From Psychrobacter sp. PL19 (GTDB lineage Bacteria; Pseudomonadota; Gammaproteobacteria; Pseudomonadales; Moraxellaceae): 64,000 nucleotides of DNA. The DNA is taken from NCBI RefSeq assembly GCF_017875835.1, contig NZ_JAGING010000001.1:2666001-2730000 (forward strand). The letters run 5' to 3'. The translations under genes were made by a program, and so were the position numbers. Below are positions 19,941-27,842 of the stretch, piece by piece (the first letter of the stretch is position 1; every line of letters starts with the position of its first letter). The notes below the pieces were generated by a model. The model saw only the letters and a program-made list of their open reading frames with translations, had not been told where the DNA came from and searched no databases.

Positions 19941-22900
19941 TTATAAAGGCGAGCCGATAAAGAAATGCAGTCTAATTGGAATACTCTCTTCTGTTACACC
20001 AGCGGCAATATCAACCCGCACGACACCTACAGGTGAGGCCCAGCGAATACCAACGCCGACGCCGACCTTGGTATCAGTCTTAAAATCTTTGTCATAAGCA
20101 TTACCCACATCGCTAAATAACGCCCCACGGAAGCCCGGTTTAAATTCATAATTATATTCAGCACTACCCACGGCTAGTATTTGCCCACCAGCTAAAAAGC
20201 CTTTTTCTAGCGGCGAGAGACTCTCAAAATCATAACCGCGCAGACTTTGATCGCCACCGGCAAAAAAGCGTAATTTGTAGGGCACATCATTAAAGTCGTC
20301 AGCCCAAATATAGCCGCCAGTAAAGCGGCCAAGCACCTGGTGTCTATTATCCTCACCAAAACTATAAAGACCACTAACCCCAGCATTGACAATCGCCAAA
20401 TTAGTATCGCTAAGCAGACTGTCTGATCCAGCCTCAATACTGTAGTACTGACGAATACCACGGGTAGGATTGATGGCATTATCCACACTAGTTTTGCTTA
20501 CACCATAACCAAATAGCAGCGCCTGTTGCTGAGGCTTAGAGGAAATAAAGCGAATCGGCAAATCATCTAAAGCAGCGTCATCGACGCCCGTCTCTAATTC
20601 ATCTAGTCGATAACGCACAAAGTAGCTACTATCCCAGCCATTTTCACGATGGATATTACGGCCTAATGCAGCCTTTAAAGTTTGGGTCGACAAATCAAAA
20701 TTACCTTCACCTTGATCGATGATCTCCTCTTTATATGTCAGACGCGCTTCGAGCTTATCATTAAGCGGATGGGTCAACGGGCGAATGCCGTAAACAGTCG
20801 CATTTTTACTAATGCGTGATAATTCTACCTCTGCACCTGCTTGGTAGCCCTTACGGTTGATTAAGTTATAATCTATTTTTGCGGTAGCTCGCACGCCGGT
20901 ATCCGTTCCATAACCTAGGCCCGCTTGCGCATCACGTGGTTTATCAGAAGACACAAACACATATAGGGGTACTTTCTTACTTTCTGCTACTTGCTCAGGG
21001 GTCTTACGACCTTCAAGCGTTGGCGGTACAAAGTTTTCATCAGCGATTAAACTTTTTTCATCCGGGAATATCTTTTTAGCGACGTTGCTAATGGAATCAC
21101 TAATCTTACCTAAAATAGTGTCTGTTTCTTGCGTCTTTTCATCAAGCACACGATCGGTGGGCAAACGGCTTAAACGATCTGCTTTTTGTCTAATGGCAAG
21201 TAACTTTTCATAGGTTTCCTCGTCTACTTCAAACTCAATAGGTGCAATGTCATTTTCATTAACCGTGGTACTATTATTGTCATCGGTATTAGCATCGGTA
21301 TTAGTATTGTCATTAACGTTGGCATCATCATCATTATTAATGGCCACACTACCATTATTAGTGCGGCTGCCAGAACGACCTTGACTGGATCCATTGCTTG
21401 TATTTGAGGTATTCAATAGACCGTCACTATTCACATCTCCATCGAGGTCATTATTATCAATACCAATACCCTCCTCGCTATTTGTAGGCGTGTTATCAAA
21501 GGCTAAAGAACTGCCTGCGCTGCGCTCATCTGGCGGTAAGATGGTCTCGACGTTGACCGTATTGAAATAACGAGTGGCTGATAGATCGTTACTGAACTTG
21601 GTAATATCAGGACGATAAAAGGGGTCGCCGGCCTTAAAATTGTACAATTGACGCAGTAGTGACGTCTCTACAGGCAGTTTATCAGGGTCTTGGGTGAGCG
21701 TGCCAGACTCTCTATCGTAAGTAAAAAACACCACGTCATCGAACTCATAACGGTCCCCAGTGTTATACACTAGCGAGACATCTGCGGTATTATCCGGCAA
21801 AATGATGTCGACCGATTTGTTTAGCCAATATTGATCAAAATAACCGTAAGTGCCGCTCAAGCCCTCAAGCGCCGCCTTACTATTTTTATAGACACGGTGA
21901 TTGAATATGTCACCCTCTTTGGGCGGCAACTCTTTCTCAAGCGTTTGGTATTCTGGTAGCTCAATACCTGCACCACGAACATCAACGATGCGGCTGTCAA
22001 CACGTACTGGCTCACCAAGATTTTCGATGATGACATCGATGGTATCAGAGTTAGGCTGGCGCAATTTTAAGGTAATGTCGTAATAGCCAACAACGCGGGC
22101 AGCATCCAACGCGGTTTGGCGCAGACGCGGTAAAGCAGCAGTGAAATCAACCACTGATTGCACCGTGATATCATCAAGCGCGGCTTTAATGTTGTTGATA
22201 GGTTGAATGTCATCGTCAGCTTTTATAAGTTTTGGTGGTGCGTTGACGGCACTCACATCGCTGGCAGCAGGAGCTTGCTGTAAATAAACCGTCGTTTCGA
22301 CGTTTGGCAATGCTGTATAGCCGCTATTGAAAAAGCGATTGTATAAACGCTTAATAAAGTTGCTACTATCGCGAGCGCGTGGTTTGGGCTTGGACGCTTG
22401 TGCGATGCTATCACTGACCGCTTGAGTCTCGGTCGCCACTTGATAGTCTGGCAAATAATCATCAGGATCTAGCAGCTTCTCTGACCTATTTTCTGTGCCG
22501 TCTACTGTATCCGGTACAGTGGGTAACTTGCCAGCACTAATCTGTGCTTGAATATCCGTTGTAGTATTGCCCGCTCCAGTGACCGGCTTACGCGCTTGCT
22601 GTGCTAAGGTTTTTGCGGGATCAACTTGTTGATTAATGTATACGCTCGCATCAGCACGTCCACTACTGACAGCGTCACTCACGCTAATAGGACGCGCCAT
22701 AATCTCGGCGGTCTCCGCGCGCTCGGCAGCGGTCTCGTTCCTGCCCAAAGTGTCGAGGTTCGTAGGTGCGAGTAAACTGGCCGCATCTAGACTAACATCT
22801 AAGCCAATAGGTGGCGCGCGACCGTCTAGAGTGGCAACGGGTATATCAAAGCCGTTATTGCCATTAATGTCACCACCATTATTTTGGGCATCCATAGCGT

Positions 22901-23369
22901 CAAGCTCGCGCTCAATCTGCTCAGGCGTCATCATTTGATAACCCTGCTGTTGTACCATTGCGGCTTGTTGTTGCAAACGCTCATTAAGCATAGTCTGCTG
23001 AGCACTAGTCGAGATGTCTGATTCGTCATCATTATTCGACTGAGCTGCTGGGTTTTTCTGAAGTTCAATATCTAAATTTTGTTCGGTATAATCATAAAGT
23101 ACCGATCGATCGATAATGCCTTGTTCTACCGCCTTTTTTAGACGTAACGCGTCCAAGGCGTCATCAAGCTGGGCATCTGAGCCAGACACTTCTGAACTAT
23201 TATTAACATTGCTATTAGCGCTGTTATTGTTACTACCATCAGAATCAGCAGCTATCGCGGGTGCCACACCAAAGCCAACTAAGCTGCTGGCAAGAGCAGT
23301 AAAGATCGCTGAGCGAGCAAAAATTTTGCGAGGCAAGTTGCGCGCTATAATTGAAGGCTGATGTCTCAT
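19941..23369 (-). CDS. tamA: Autotransporter/TamA-type outer-membrane assembly factor with large insertions
   Basis: Omp85-family outer-membrane protein, partner of TamB. Residues 1-41 are a signal peptide ending PAIAA. POTRA-like sequence begins near residue 390 (NIKAALDDITVQSVVDFTAA) and runs through YRPDITKFSNDLSATRYFN. The C-terminal barrel starts at about KVPLYVFVSS and contains GLGYGTDTG, FFAGGDQSLRGYDFESL (the RGY lid-lock motif) and the final RLHFFIGSPL. At 1142 residues it is about twice the usual TamA. The extra sequence is a 350-residue disordered N-terminal region and an insertion of about 180 residues between the last POTRA and the barrel (about 20975-21525), including a poly-Asn/Asp stretch. 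AGGAA lies upstream of the ATG. Confidence 0.93.
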   Translation of the reverse strand: MRHQPSIIARNLPRKIFARSAIFTALASSLVGFGVAPAIAADSDGSNNNSANSNVNNSSEVSGSDAQLDDALDALRLKKAVEQGIIDRSVLYDYTEQNLDIELQKNPAAQSNNDDESDISTSAQQTMLNERLQQQAAMVQQQGYQMMTPEQIERELDAMDAQNNGGDINGNNGFDIPVATLDGRAPPIGLDVSLDAASLLAPTNLDTLGRNETAAERAETAEIMARPISVSDAVSSGRADASVYINQQVDPAKTLAQQARKPVTGAGNTTTDIQAQISAGKLPTVPDTVDGTENRSEKLLDPDDYLPDYQVATETQAVSDSIAQASKPKPRARDSSNFIKRLYNRFFNSGYTALPNVETTVYLQQAPAASDVSAVNAPPKLIKADDDIQPINNIKAALDDITVQSVVDFTAALPRLRQTALDAARVVGYYDITLKLRQPNSDTIDVIIENLGEPVRVDSRIVDVRGAGIELPEYQTLEKELPPKEGDIFNHRVYKNSKAALEGLSGTYGYFDQYWLNKSVDIILPDNTADVSLVYNTGDRYEFDDVVFFTYDRESGTLTQDPDKLPVETSLLRQLYNFKAGDPFYRPDITKFSNDLSATRYFNTVNVETILPPDERSAGSSLAFDNTPTNSEEGIGIDNNDLDGDVNSDGLLNTSNTSNGSSQGRSGSRTNNGSVAINNDDDANVNDNTNTDANTDDNNSTTVNENDIAPIEFEVDEETYEKLLAIRQKADRLSRLPTDRVLDEKTQETDTILGKISDSISNVAKKIFPDEKSLIADENFVPPTLEGRKTPEQVAESKKVPLYVFVSSDKPRDAQAGLGYGTDTGVRATAKIDYNLINRKGYQAGAEVELSRISKNATVYGIRPLTHPLNDKLEARLTYKEEIIDQGEGNFDLSTQTLKAALGRNIHRENGWDSSYFVRYRLDELETGVDDAALDDLPIRFISSKPQQQALLFGYGVSKTSVDNAINPTRGIRQYYSIEAGSDSLLSDTNLAIVNAGVSGLYSFGEDNRHQVLGRFTGGYIWADDFNDVPYKLRFFAGGDQSLRGYDFESLSPLEKGFLAGGQILAVGSAEYNYEFKPGFRGALFSDVGNAYDKDFKTDTKVGVGVGIRWASPVGVVRVDIAAGVTEESIPIRLHFFIGSPL

Positions 23370-23843
23370 GATTACTTACTTCCTATCGCCTAACACGGCA
23401 CAAGATTACTGAAGATACTAGTCACCTAGTCTTATGGGTGAATAAACCTGTCGTACGTGGTTGATATTATCTGGCTGATGCCGTAGCGCTAATAACGCTT
23501 GACAGTTGTTCTGAAATAACATGATAGTATTGCTGTTAGTGGTTTTTACCAGGCCTTTGACCCCTATAGATCCATAAAAATCACAAATCACAAATCACAA
23601 ATCACAAATCATAACTTAGTTAATTATCAAATCATAGCACCGGGCGCATGTATTTCCTGTAGAGCCTTGCTATTATACGACCTAACATTGATAAAACCTA
23701 TCTTATATTTTGATAAGTTTTTGATACTATTCACAATTACGGATAATAATTTGAATACTAGAAGCGCGTTAGCTTTATATAGTTAGCCTTAATATAGCTC
23801 GTCCACTCAACTTACTAGACGCCATCCGCTTGTAGGAGTCTTC
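23370..23843. other. Divergent intergenic region between tamA and the lplT-like gene
   Basis: This is 474 bp with promoters expected for both divergent genes. The only structure I see is the short heptamer repeat at 23581-23608. Confidence 0.6.
23581..23608. repeat. Heptamer tandem repeat
   Basis: Four perfect copies of TCACAAA, followed by a degenerate fifth (TCATAAC). It lies between the tamA and lplT-like starts. Confidence 0.85.
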
Positions 23844-25184
23844 ATGGCAAATCAGTTTCAGTTATTTAAGCGCCGCCGTTTTAGCGCCATGTTTTTCACC
23901 CAGTTTTTAGGTGCTTTTAACGACAATGTTTTTAAGCAAGCGCTAATATTAGTGTTGACCTACACTGCTGCCAGCCAAATGGGCGTAGCAGTTAGTATTC
24001 TAAATAACTTGGCGGCAATGCTATTTATTTTGCCCTACTTCTTATTTTCAGCATTGGCAGGGCAAATTGCCGATAAATTTGAAAAATCAAAACTGACGCG
24101 ATTTATTAAGTTGCTTGAAATAGTCATCATGGTGATCGCGGCAGTAGGCTTCGTATTTGAGTGGTATACGCTATTGTTTGTGGCGTTGTTTTTGATGGGT
24201 ACTCATTCAACCTTTTTTGGCCCGATTAAATATGCCTATTTACCCCAAGCGATGCAAGAAGATGAGTTAGTTGGTGCCAATGGTCTGTTTCAAATGGGTA
24301 CCTCACTTGCCATCTTACTCGGTATGATTATTGCGGGCGTATTGACCCAGCTACCACAGTCCTTATATTGGATCAGTGTGACAGTATTGGTAGTAGCGGT
24401 ATTAGGCTATATGGCGGCGCGATATATTCCTGTCATGCCAGCAATGCAGCCTAATTTAGATATCAATTGGAATATCTTTACCACCAGTATGGCGACCGTA
24501 CGCTATTTGTACTCTTTACCCTTTTTATTCTTTGTCATTCTAGGCAACAGTTGGTTTTGGTTTTATGGTGCAACATTTTTAACCCAAACCCCCGAATTTA
24601 GCAAAGTTATCTTGCATGGAGATGAGTCAGTGGTGATCTTCCTGCTGACCTTGTTTTCTGTTGGGGTATCTATCGGCTCACTACTATGTAAAACCTTCAC
24701 CAAAAATCAGGTTAGTTTGCGATTACTACCCTTTGGTATTGCGGGCTTAAGTATTTTCGCCATCGATTTGTACTTTTCCTTGTCGGGATTGTCCATCGAT
24801 GTTAATACCGAAGCGCTGTTAGGTATTGGGGCGCTGTCTAATGTGCCTGGTAGTTGGCGGGTGTTTGCTGACTTGTTCTTTTTAGGGTTCAGCGGCGGCT
24901 TATATATCGTACCGCTATATGCCTCAATGCAGGCTTATGCGCCAAAAAGTCATCGCGCGCGTATTGTTGGTGCTAATAATATCTTTAATGCCATATTCAT
25001 GGTCAGTTCAGCCATCTTTGCTATCGTCGTATTGAATAGCCTAGGAATGACGCTACCGCAATTATTCTTAGTCACGGGCGTACTTAATATTGCCTTTGGA
25101 TTATTTTTGTATATTAAGTTAAATAAACATATTAAACAGGCAACTATACAAACTCATGACGATGTACTCAAGCGCTTAGATTAA
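23844..25184 (+). CDS. MFS transporter, LplT-like lysophospholipid transporter
   Basis: A 446-residue, 12-helix major facilitator. The N-terminus FFTQFLGAFNDNVFKQALIL and the cytoplasmic-loop motif GQIADKFEKSKLTRFIKL are characteristic of the LplT branch, which flips lysophospholipids across the inner membrane for re-acylation. HSTFFGPIKYAYLPQ is also typical. In enterobacteria LplT works with Aas, and in other bacteria it is fused to the acyltransferase; here no acyltransferase domain or aas gene is seen, so the specificity is inferred. AGGAG before the ATG supports the start. Its neighbour across the divergent promoter is tamA. Confidence 0.85.
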   Translation: MANQFQLFKRRRFSAMFFTQFLGAFNDNVFKQALILVLTYTAASQMGVAVSILNNLAAMLFILPYFLFSALAGQIADKFEKSKLTRFIKLLEIVIMVIAAVGFVFEWYTLLFVALFLMGTHSTFFGPIKYAYLPQAMQEDELVGANGLFQMGTSLAILLGMIIAGVLTQLPQSLYWISVTVLVVAVLGYMAARYIPVMPAMQPNLDINWNIFTTSMATVRYLYSLPFLFFVILGNSWFWFYGATFLTQTPEFSKVILHGDESVVIFLLTLFSVGVSIGSLLCKTFTKNQVSLRLLPFGIAGLSIFAIDLYFSLSGLSIDVNTEALLGIGALSNVPGSWRVFADLFFLGFSGGLYIVPLYASMQAYAPKSHRARIVGANNIFNAIFMVSSAIFAIVVLNSLGMTLPQLFLVTGVLNIAFGLFLYIKLNKHIKQATIQTHDDVLKRLD

Positions 25185-25391
25185 TTCAGGACCGACAGTC
25201 AATGTCGTCCTTGACTGCTGGTTAACAAGTCGCAGTCAAAAAGTGACGGCTGAACTTATAATTTCCATGCCGATAATCAGTATTGTTTGCTATAGTAATG
25301 TTTATCGGCAGTCGTTAAGCCGTTACCCTCACGTTCTAACTATAAATAGCGATATGACCTCGGTCATACCTAAACCAATAAGGTGTTAATC

Positions 25392-26036
25392 ATGGCACTG
25401 CGTTCTTTATCTAAGATTGATCACTTACTACTTGGCGTTGACAAGGCCTTGCGGGCTGTCGTACCGCATTCGAATCCCAGTACCCGTCCGCTACCGGTCA
25501 GTAGTGATAATATTCCGGAGCTGACCATTACTGAAGCCAGACATGTCGCTGGGCTGATGCGTGTCAATCATACGGGCGAAGTCTGTGCACAAGGGCTTTA
25601 TCATGGGCAAGCCTTTACCGCAAAAAATGATGGTGTTAGGCAAGCTATGCACGAATCAGCAGTAGAAGAGATCGATCATCTGGTCTGGTGTGAGACCCGT
25701 CTGGATGAATTGGGCAGTCATGCCAGTATCTTTACCCCATTGTGGTATGGCATGTCATTCGGACTCGGTGCGGTGGCAGGGGCAATCTCTAATAAGTTTA
25801 GTTTAGGGTTTGTCGCGGAGACTGAGGCACAGGTGAGTGAGCATTTACAAGACCATATTGAGCAACTCCCTGCGCAAGACAAACGGTCACGAGAAATACT
25901 AGCGCAAATGGATATTGAAGAATTACACCATCGTCAGGTGGCATTAGAAAATGGGGGGGGCGCACTGTCACCGCCTATACGCTTTACCATGCGCTGGATG
26001 GCCAATGGTATGAAAACTACCGCCTATCATTTATAA
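25392..26036 (+). CDS. coq7: 3-demethoxyubiquinol 3-hydroxylase (Coq7)
   Basis: Di-iron monooxygenase that hydroxylates the demethoxyubiquinone ring in ubiquinone synthesis. The iron ligands appear in order: HTGEVCAQGLYHGQ, ESAVEEIDHLVWC, FVAETEAQVSEHL and MDIEELHHRQVAL. At 214 residues it has the usual length for the Pseudomonas/Acinetobacter enzyme, which replaces UbiF of E. coli. The frame also opens at a GTG at 25383, but that GTG is part of the AAGGTG ribosome-binding site, so the ATG at 25392 is the start. Confidence 0.95.
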   Translation: MALRSLSKIDHLLLGVDKALRAVVPHSNPSTRPLPVSSDNIPELTITEARHVAGLMRVNHTGEVCAQGLYHGQAFTAKNDGVRQAMHESAVEEIDHLVWCETRLDELGSHASIFTPLWYGMSFGLGAVAGAISNKFSLGFVAETEAQVSEHLQDHIEQLPAQDKRSREILAQMDIEELHHRQVALENGGGALSPPIRFTMRWMANGMKTTAYHL

Positions 26037-26208
26037 CAGCACTTATAGATGAAGTCATAATTAAGCTTACTCAATTTTTTATTTTTAACAATCCTACTAC
26101 TGATAACATTAGGGTTAATTTGCTAGGGTAATGGAAGTTTGTACTATTTTCTCTATTTTAAAGCTAATGACAATAAACAACTGCTAAATAAACAAGGTAA
26201 CGACTTCT

Positions 26209-27315
26209 ATGAAAGCCATAAGCCCGCCTAATAATTTTACTAAATCGCCTAAGCTTGCGACCTTAACTGCCCTAGCGGCAGCGTGCACTATGATGCTAGC
26301 GGCACCTGCTATTGCTGCCCCTGATACTGCAACTACTGCTGATATCAGTACTAGTGCGCCTAGCGCTATCGACTCCAGCAAACGGGTTATTCGTCTGGCT
26401 CAGCCTAATGCTACTGTAAGTGCTGCAACTCAAACTAGCGCACAGTCAAATACCGTACAGCCCAGCAGTTCACAACAAAACAGTTCACAACAAAGCAATG
26501 TTCAATTTAGTACCGCACCAGCAGCAGTACCGCCACAACAACCAATACAAATACCTGGTGCGTCGGAGCTGACTGGATCGACTCTGGTGTATCAACGTGG
26601 GCCTATGACCAGTACCGGTATCGATATTAGCGGCGGTCAGCTCTCTAGTATCCCCACACCACAAGTGCGACTGTCAGATATTAGCTTTGTGCCTACGGTG
26701 TTAATCTCGCAGCAGCAAGGCTCAGGTATCGATAAGCTAGATGTCAGCTTGGTTGACGATTTCATCACAGAAGTGTCTCCTAACGCCCGTCACTATCCAC
26801 CAAACTTTCCTAACCGCACCCAACGTCATAATACCCGTGAAAAAATCAAAGTATTGGCTGAATGGATTGAACCTTATGCCAAAGCGCCTAATGCGTCTTA
26901 TGATGTGCTACTGCGGGCGGCCAAACTAAACGGTATGGGACGTAACTTAGATTTAGGTACCGCCTTTACGATACGTGGTGGACAGTATGTTGATCGCGCC
27001 ATTAAAAACAAGCCTGATAGTGGGGAAGCCAACTTTCTGTATGGCATGATGCTAGCAGAAGGCGGTGGCTTTAAAGAAGGCCAAAAGTATCTGGACCGTG
27101 CAGTAGCGCTTGGCTATACCGAAGCAGAACAAAGCTTGGCACAGTCAGATCTGTTGAGCGATCGCCGTAGCCAAGCCTTAGATCGTCTGCGTCGCCTTGA
27201 GCAACAAGTACCTGACAACAGTATTATTCGTCAACAAATCAAGTTAGTTGAAGACGGTAAGTTTTATATTTGGGATTTGCCGGCTCCTAACGTTAAAATT
27301 AAAGGTATGAGCTAA
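26209..27315 (+). CDS. Exported TPR/Sel1-like repeat protein of unknown function
   Basis: A 368-residue exported protein I cannot name. A signal peptide covers residues 1-37 (LAAACTMMLAAPAIAA). Residues 38-110 are Ser/Thr/Gln-rich and disordered, with repeated QNSSQQ. A middle region (about 115-185) contains VRLSDISFVPTVLISQ. The C-terminal third looks like TPR- or Sel1-type helical pairs: ANFLYGMMLAEGGGFKEGQK with YLDRAVALGYTEAEQSL, then SQALDRLRRLEQQVPDNS. It is probably a periplasmic scaffold or a surface protein partner. AAGGT lies ahead of the ATG. A strong terminator follows at 27441-27495. Confidence 0.75.
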   Translation: MKAISPPNNFTKSPKLATLTALAAACTMMLAAPAIAAPDTATTADISTSAPSAIDSSKRVIRLAQPNATVSAATQTSAQSNTVQPSSSQQNSSQQSNVQFSTAPAAVPPQQPIQIPGASELTGSTLVYQRGPMTSTGIDISGGQLSSIPTPQVRLSDISFVPTVLISQQQGSGIDKLDVSLVDDFITEVSPNARHYPPNFPNRTQRHNTREKIKVLAEWIEPYAKAPNASYDVLLRAAKLNGMGRNLDLGTAFTIRGGQYVDRAIKNKPDSGEANFLYGMMLAEGGGFKEGQKYLDRAVALGYTEAEQSLAQSDLLSDRRSQALDRLRRLEQQVPDNSIIRQQIKLVEDGKFYIWDLPAPNVKIKGMS

Positions 27316-27440
27316 CGTTAATGAGGGACTTAGGCTTCATTGTTTAGATGCAGCTATCAGTACGCGCTGATCTGTAAGCGTCGACACATAAGTACTGCTC
27401 AGTAAGCGCTGACGTGAAAAAATTCTGAGATTGAAACCAT

Positions 27441-27495
27441 AAGCGCGTTCGTTTTGTATTGACATTAAATCAATACCAAACGAACGCGCTTTTTT
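27441..27495 (+). terminator. Strong terminator after the repeat-protein gene
   Basis: A long hairpin with AAGCGCGTTCGTTT and AAACGAACGCGCTT as outer arms and GTATTGA/TCAATAC as inner arms, with one mismatch between them. It is followed by a T-run. It lies 125 bp past the stop codon. Confidence 0.9.
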
Positions 27496-27558
27496 GTGGG
27501 TGTGCTAATAGCTATTCGTCCACTCACCCATTTATCTAGCCAAACCTCATCCTTAATA

Positions 27559-27696
27559 TATAGTTAAAACACCTTAAAAACGCGACGGTACTGCTGGCAT
27601 AAGCTTTTTGCAGCCTCTGTCTGCGTAGACACAGCAAGCAAGAAAAACGTATACCAGCAGTAGGTTATGTATCGATATTACTTTTCATTGACTATA
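27559..27696. repeat. Dispersed structured intergenic element, copy B
   Basis: A 138-bp element bounded by TATAGTTAA and TTGACTATA. Internal arms TACTGCTGGCATA and TATACCAGCAGTA enclose a core with a second stem (CTGTCTGC paired with GCA and CAG around GTAGA). It is about 96 percent identical to copy C by eye and reversed relative to copy A. It lies just after the terminator at 27441-27495. Confidence 0.93.
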
Positions 27697-27711
27697 GCTT
27701 GTAAGTAACAA

Positions 27712-27753
27712 AGCTCAAATAAAACAGCTCAAATAAAATAGCTCAAATAAAAC
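27712..27753. repeat. 14-bp tandem repeat, three copies
   Basis: Three consecutive copies of AGCTCAAATAAAAC (the second with final T), about 90 bp upstream of the hydrolase lipoprotein gene and 16 bp from element B. Confidence 0.9.
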
Positions 27754-27842
27754 AGTACCATCACCAAAGTTCAGCTACACTTTTGTATGTGTCAATAACA
27801 TGCTGATTGCTAATTCTTAACTATTCTTTAATGAGAACCCCG

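Noticed and set aside
14824-23369. Several open frames on the plus strand inside tamB and tamA
   Set aside because: They are antisense shadows of long coding regions with no ribosome-binding sites or domain-like translations.
25188-25307. Overlapping hairpins between the lplT-like gene and coq7 (alternative stems using CAGTCAA/TTGACTG) considered as an attenuator or riboswitch
   Set aside because: Stems are short or bulged, there is no U-run, and no known riboswitch core is visible.
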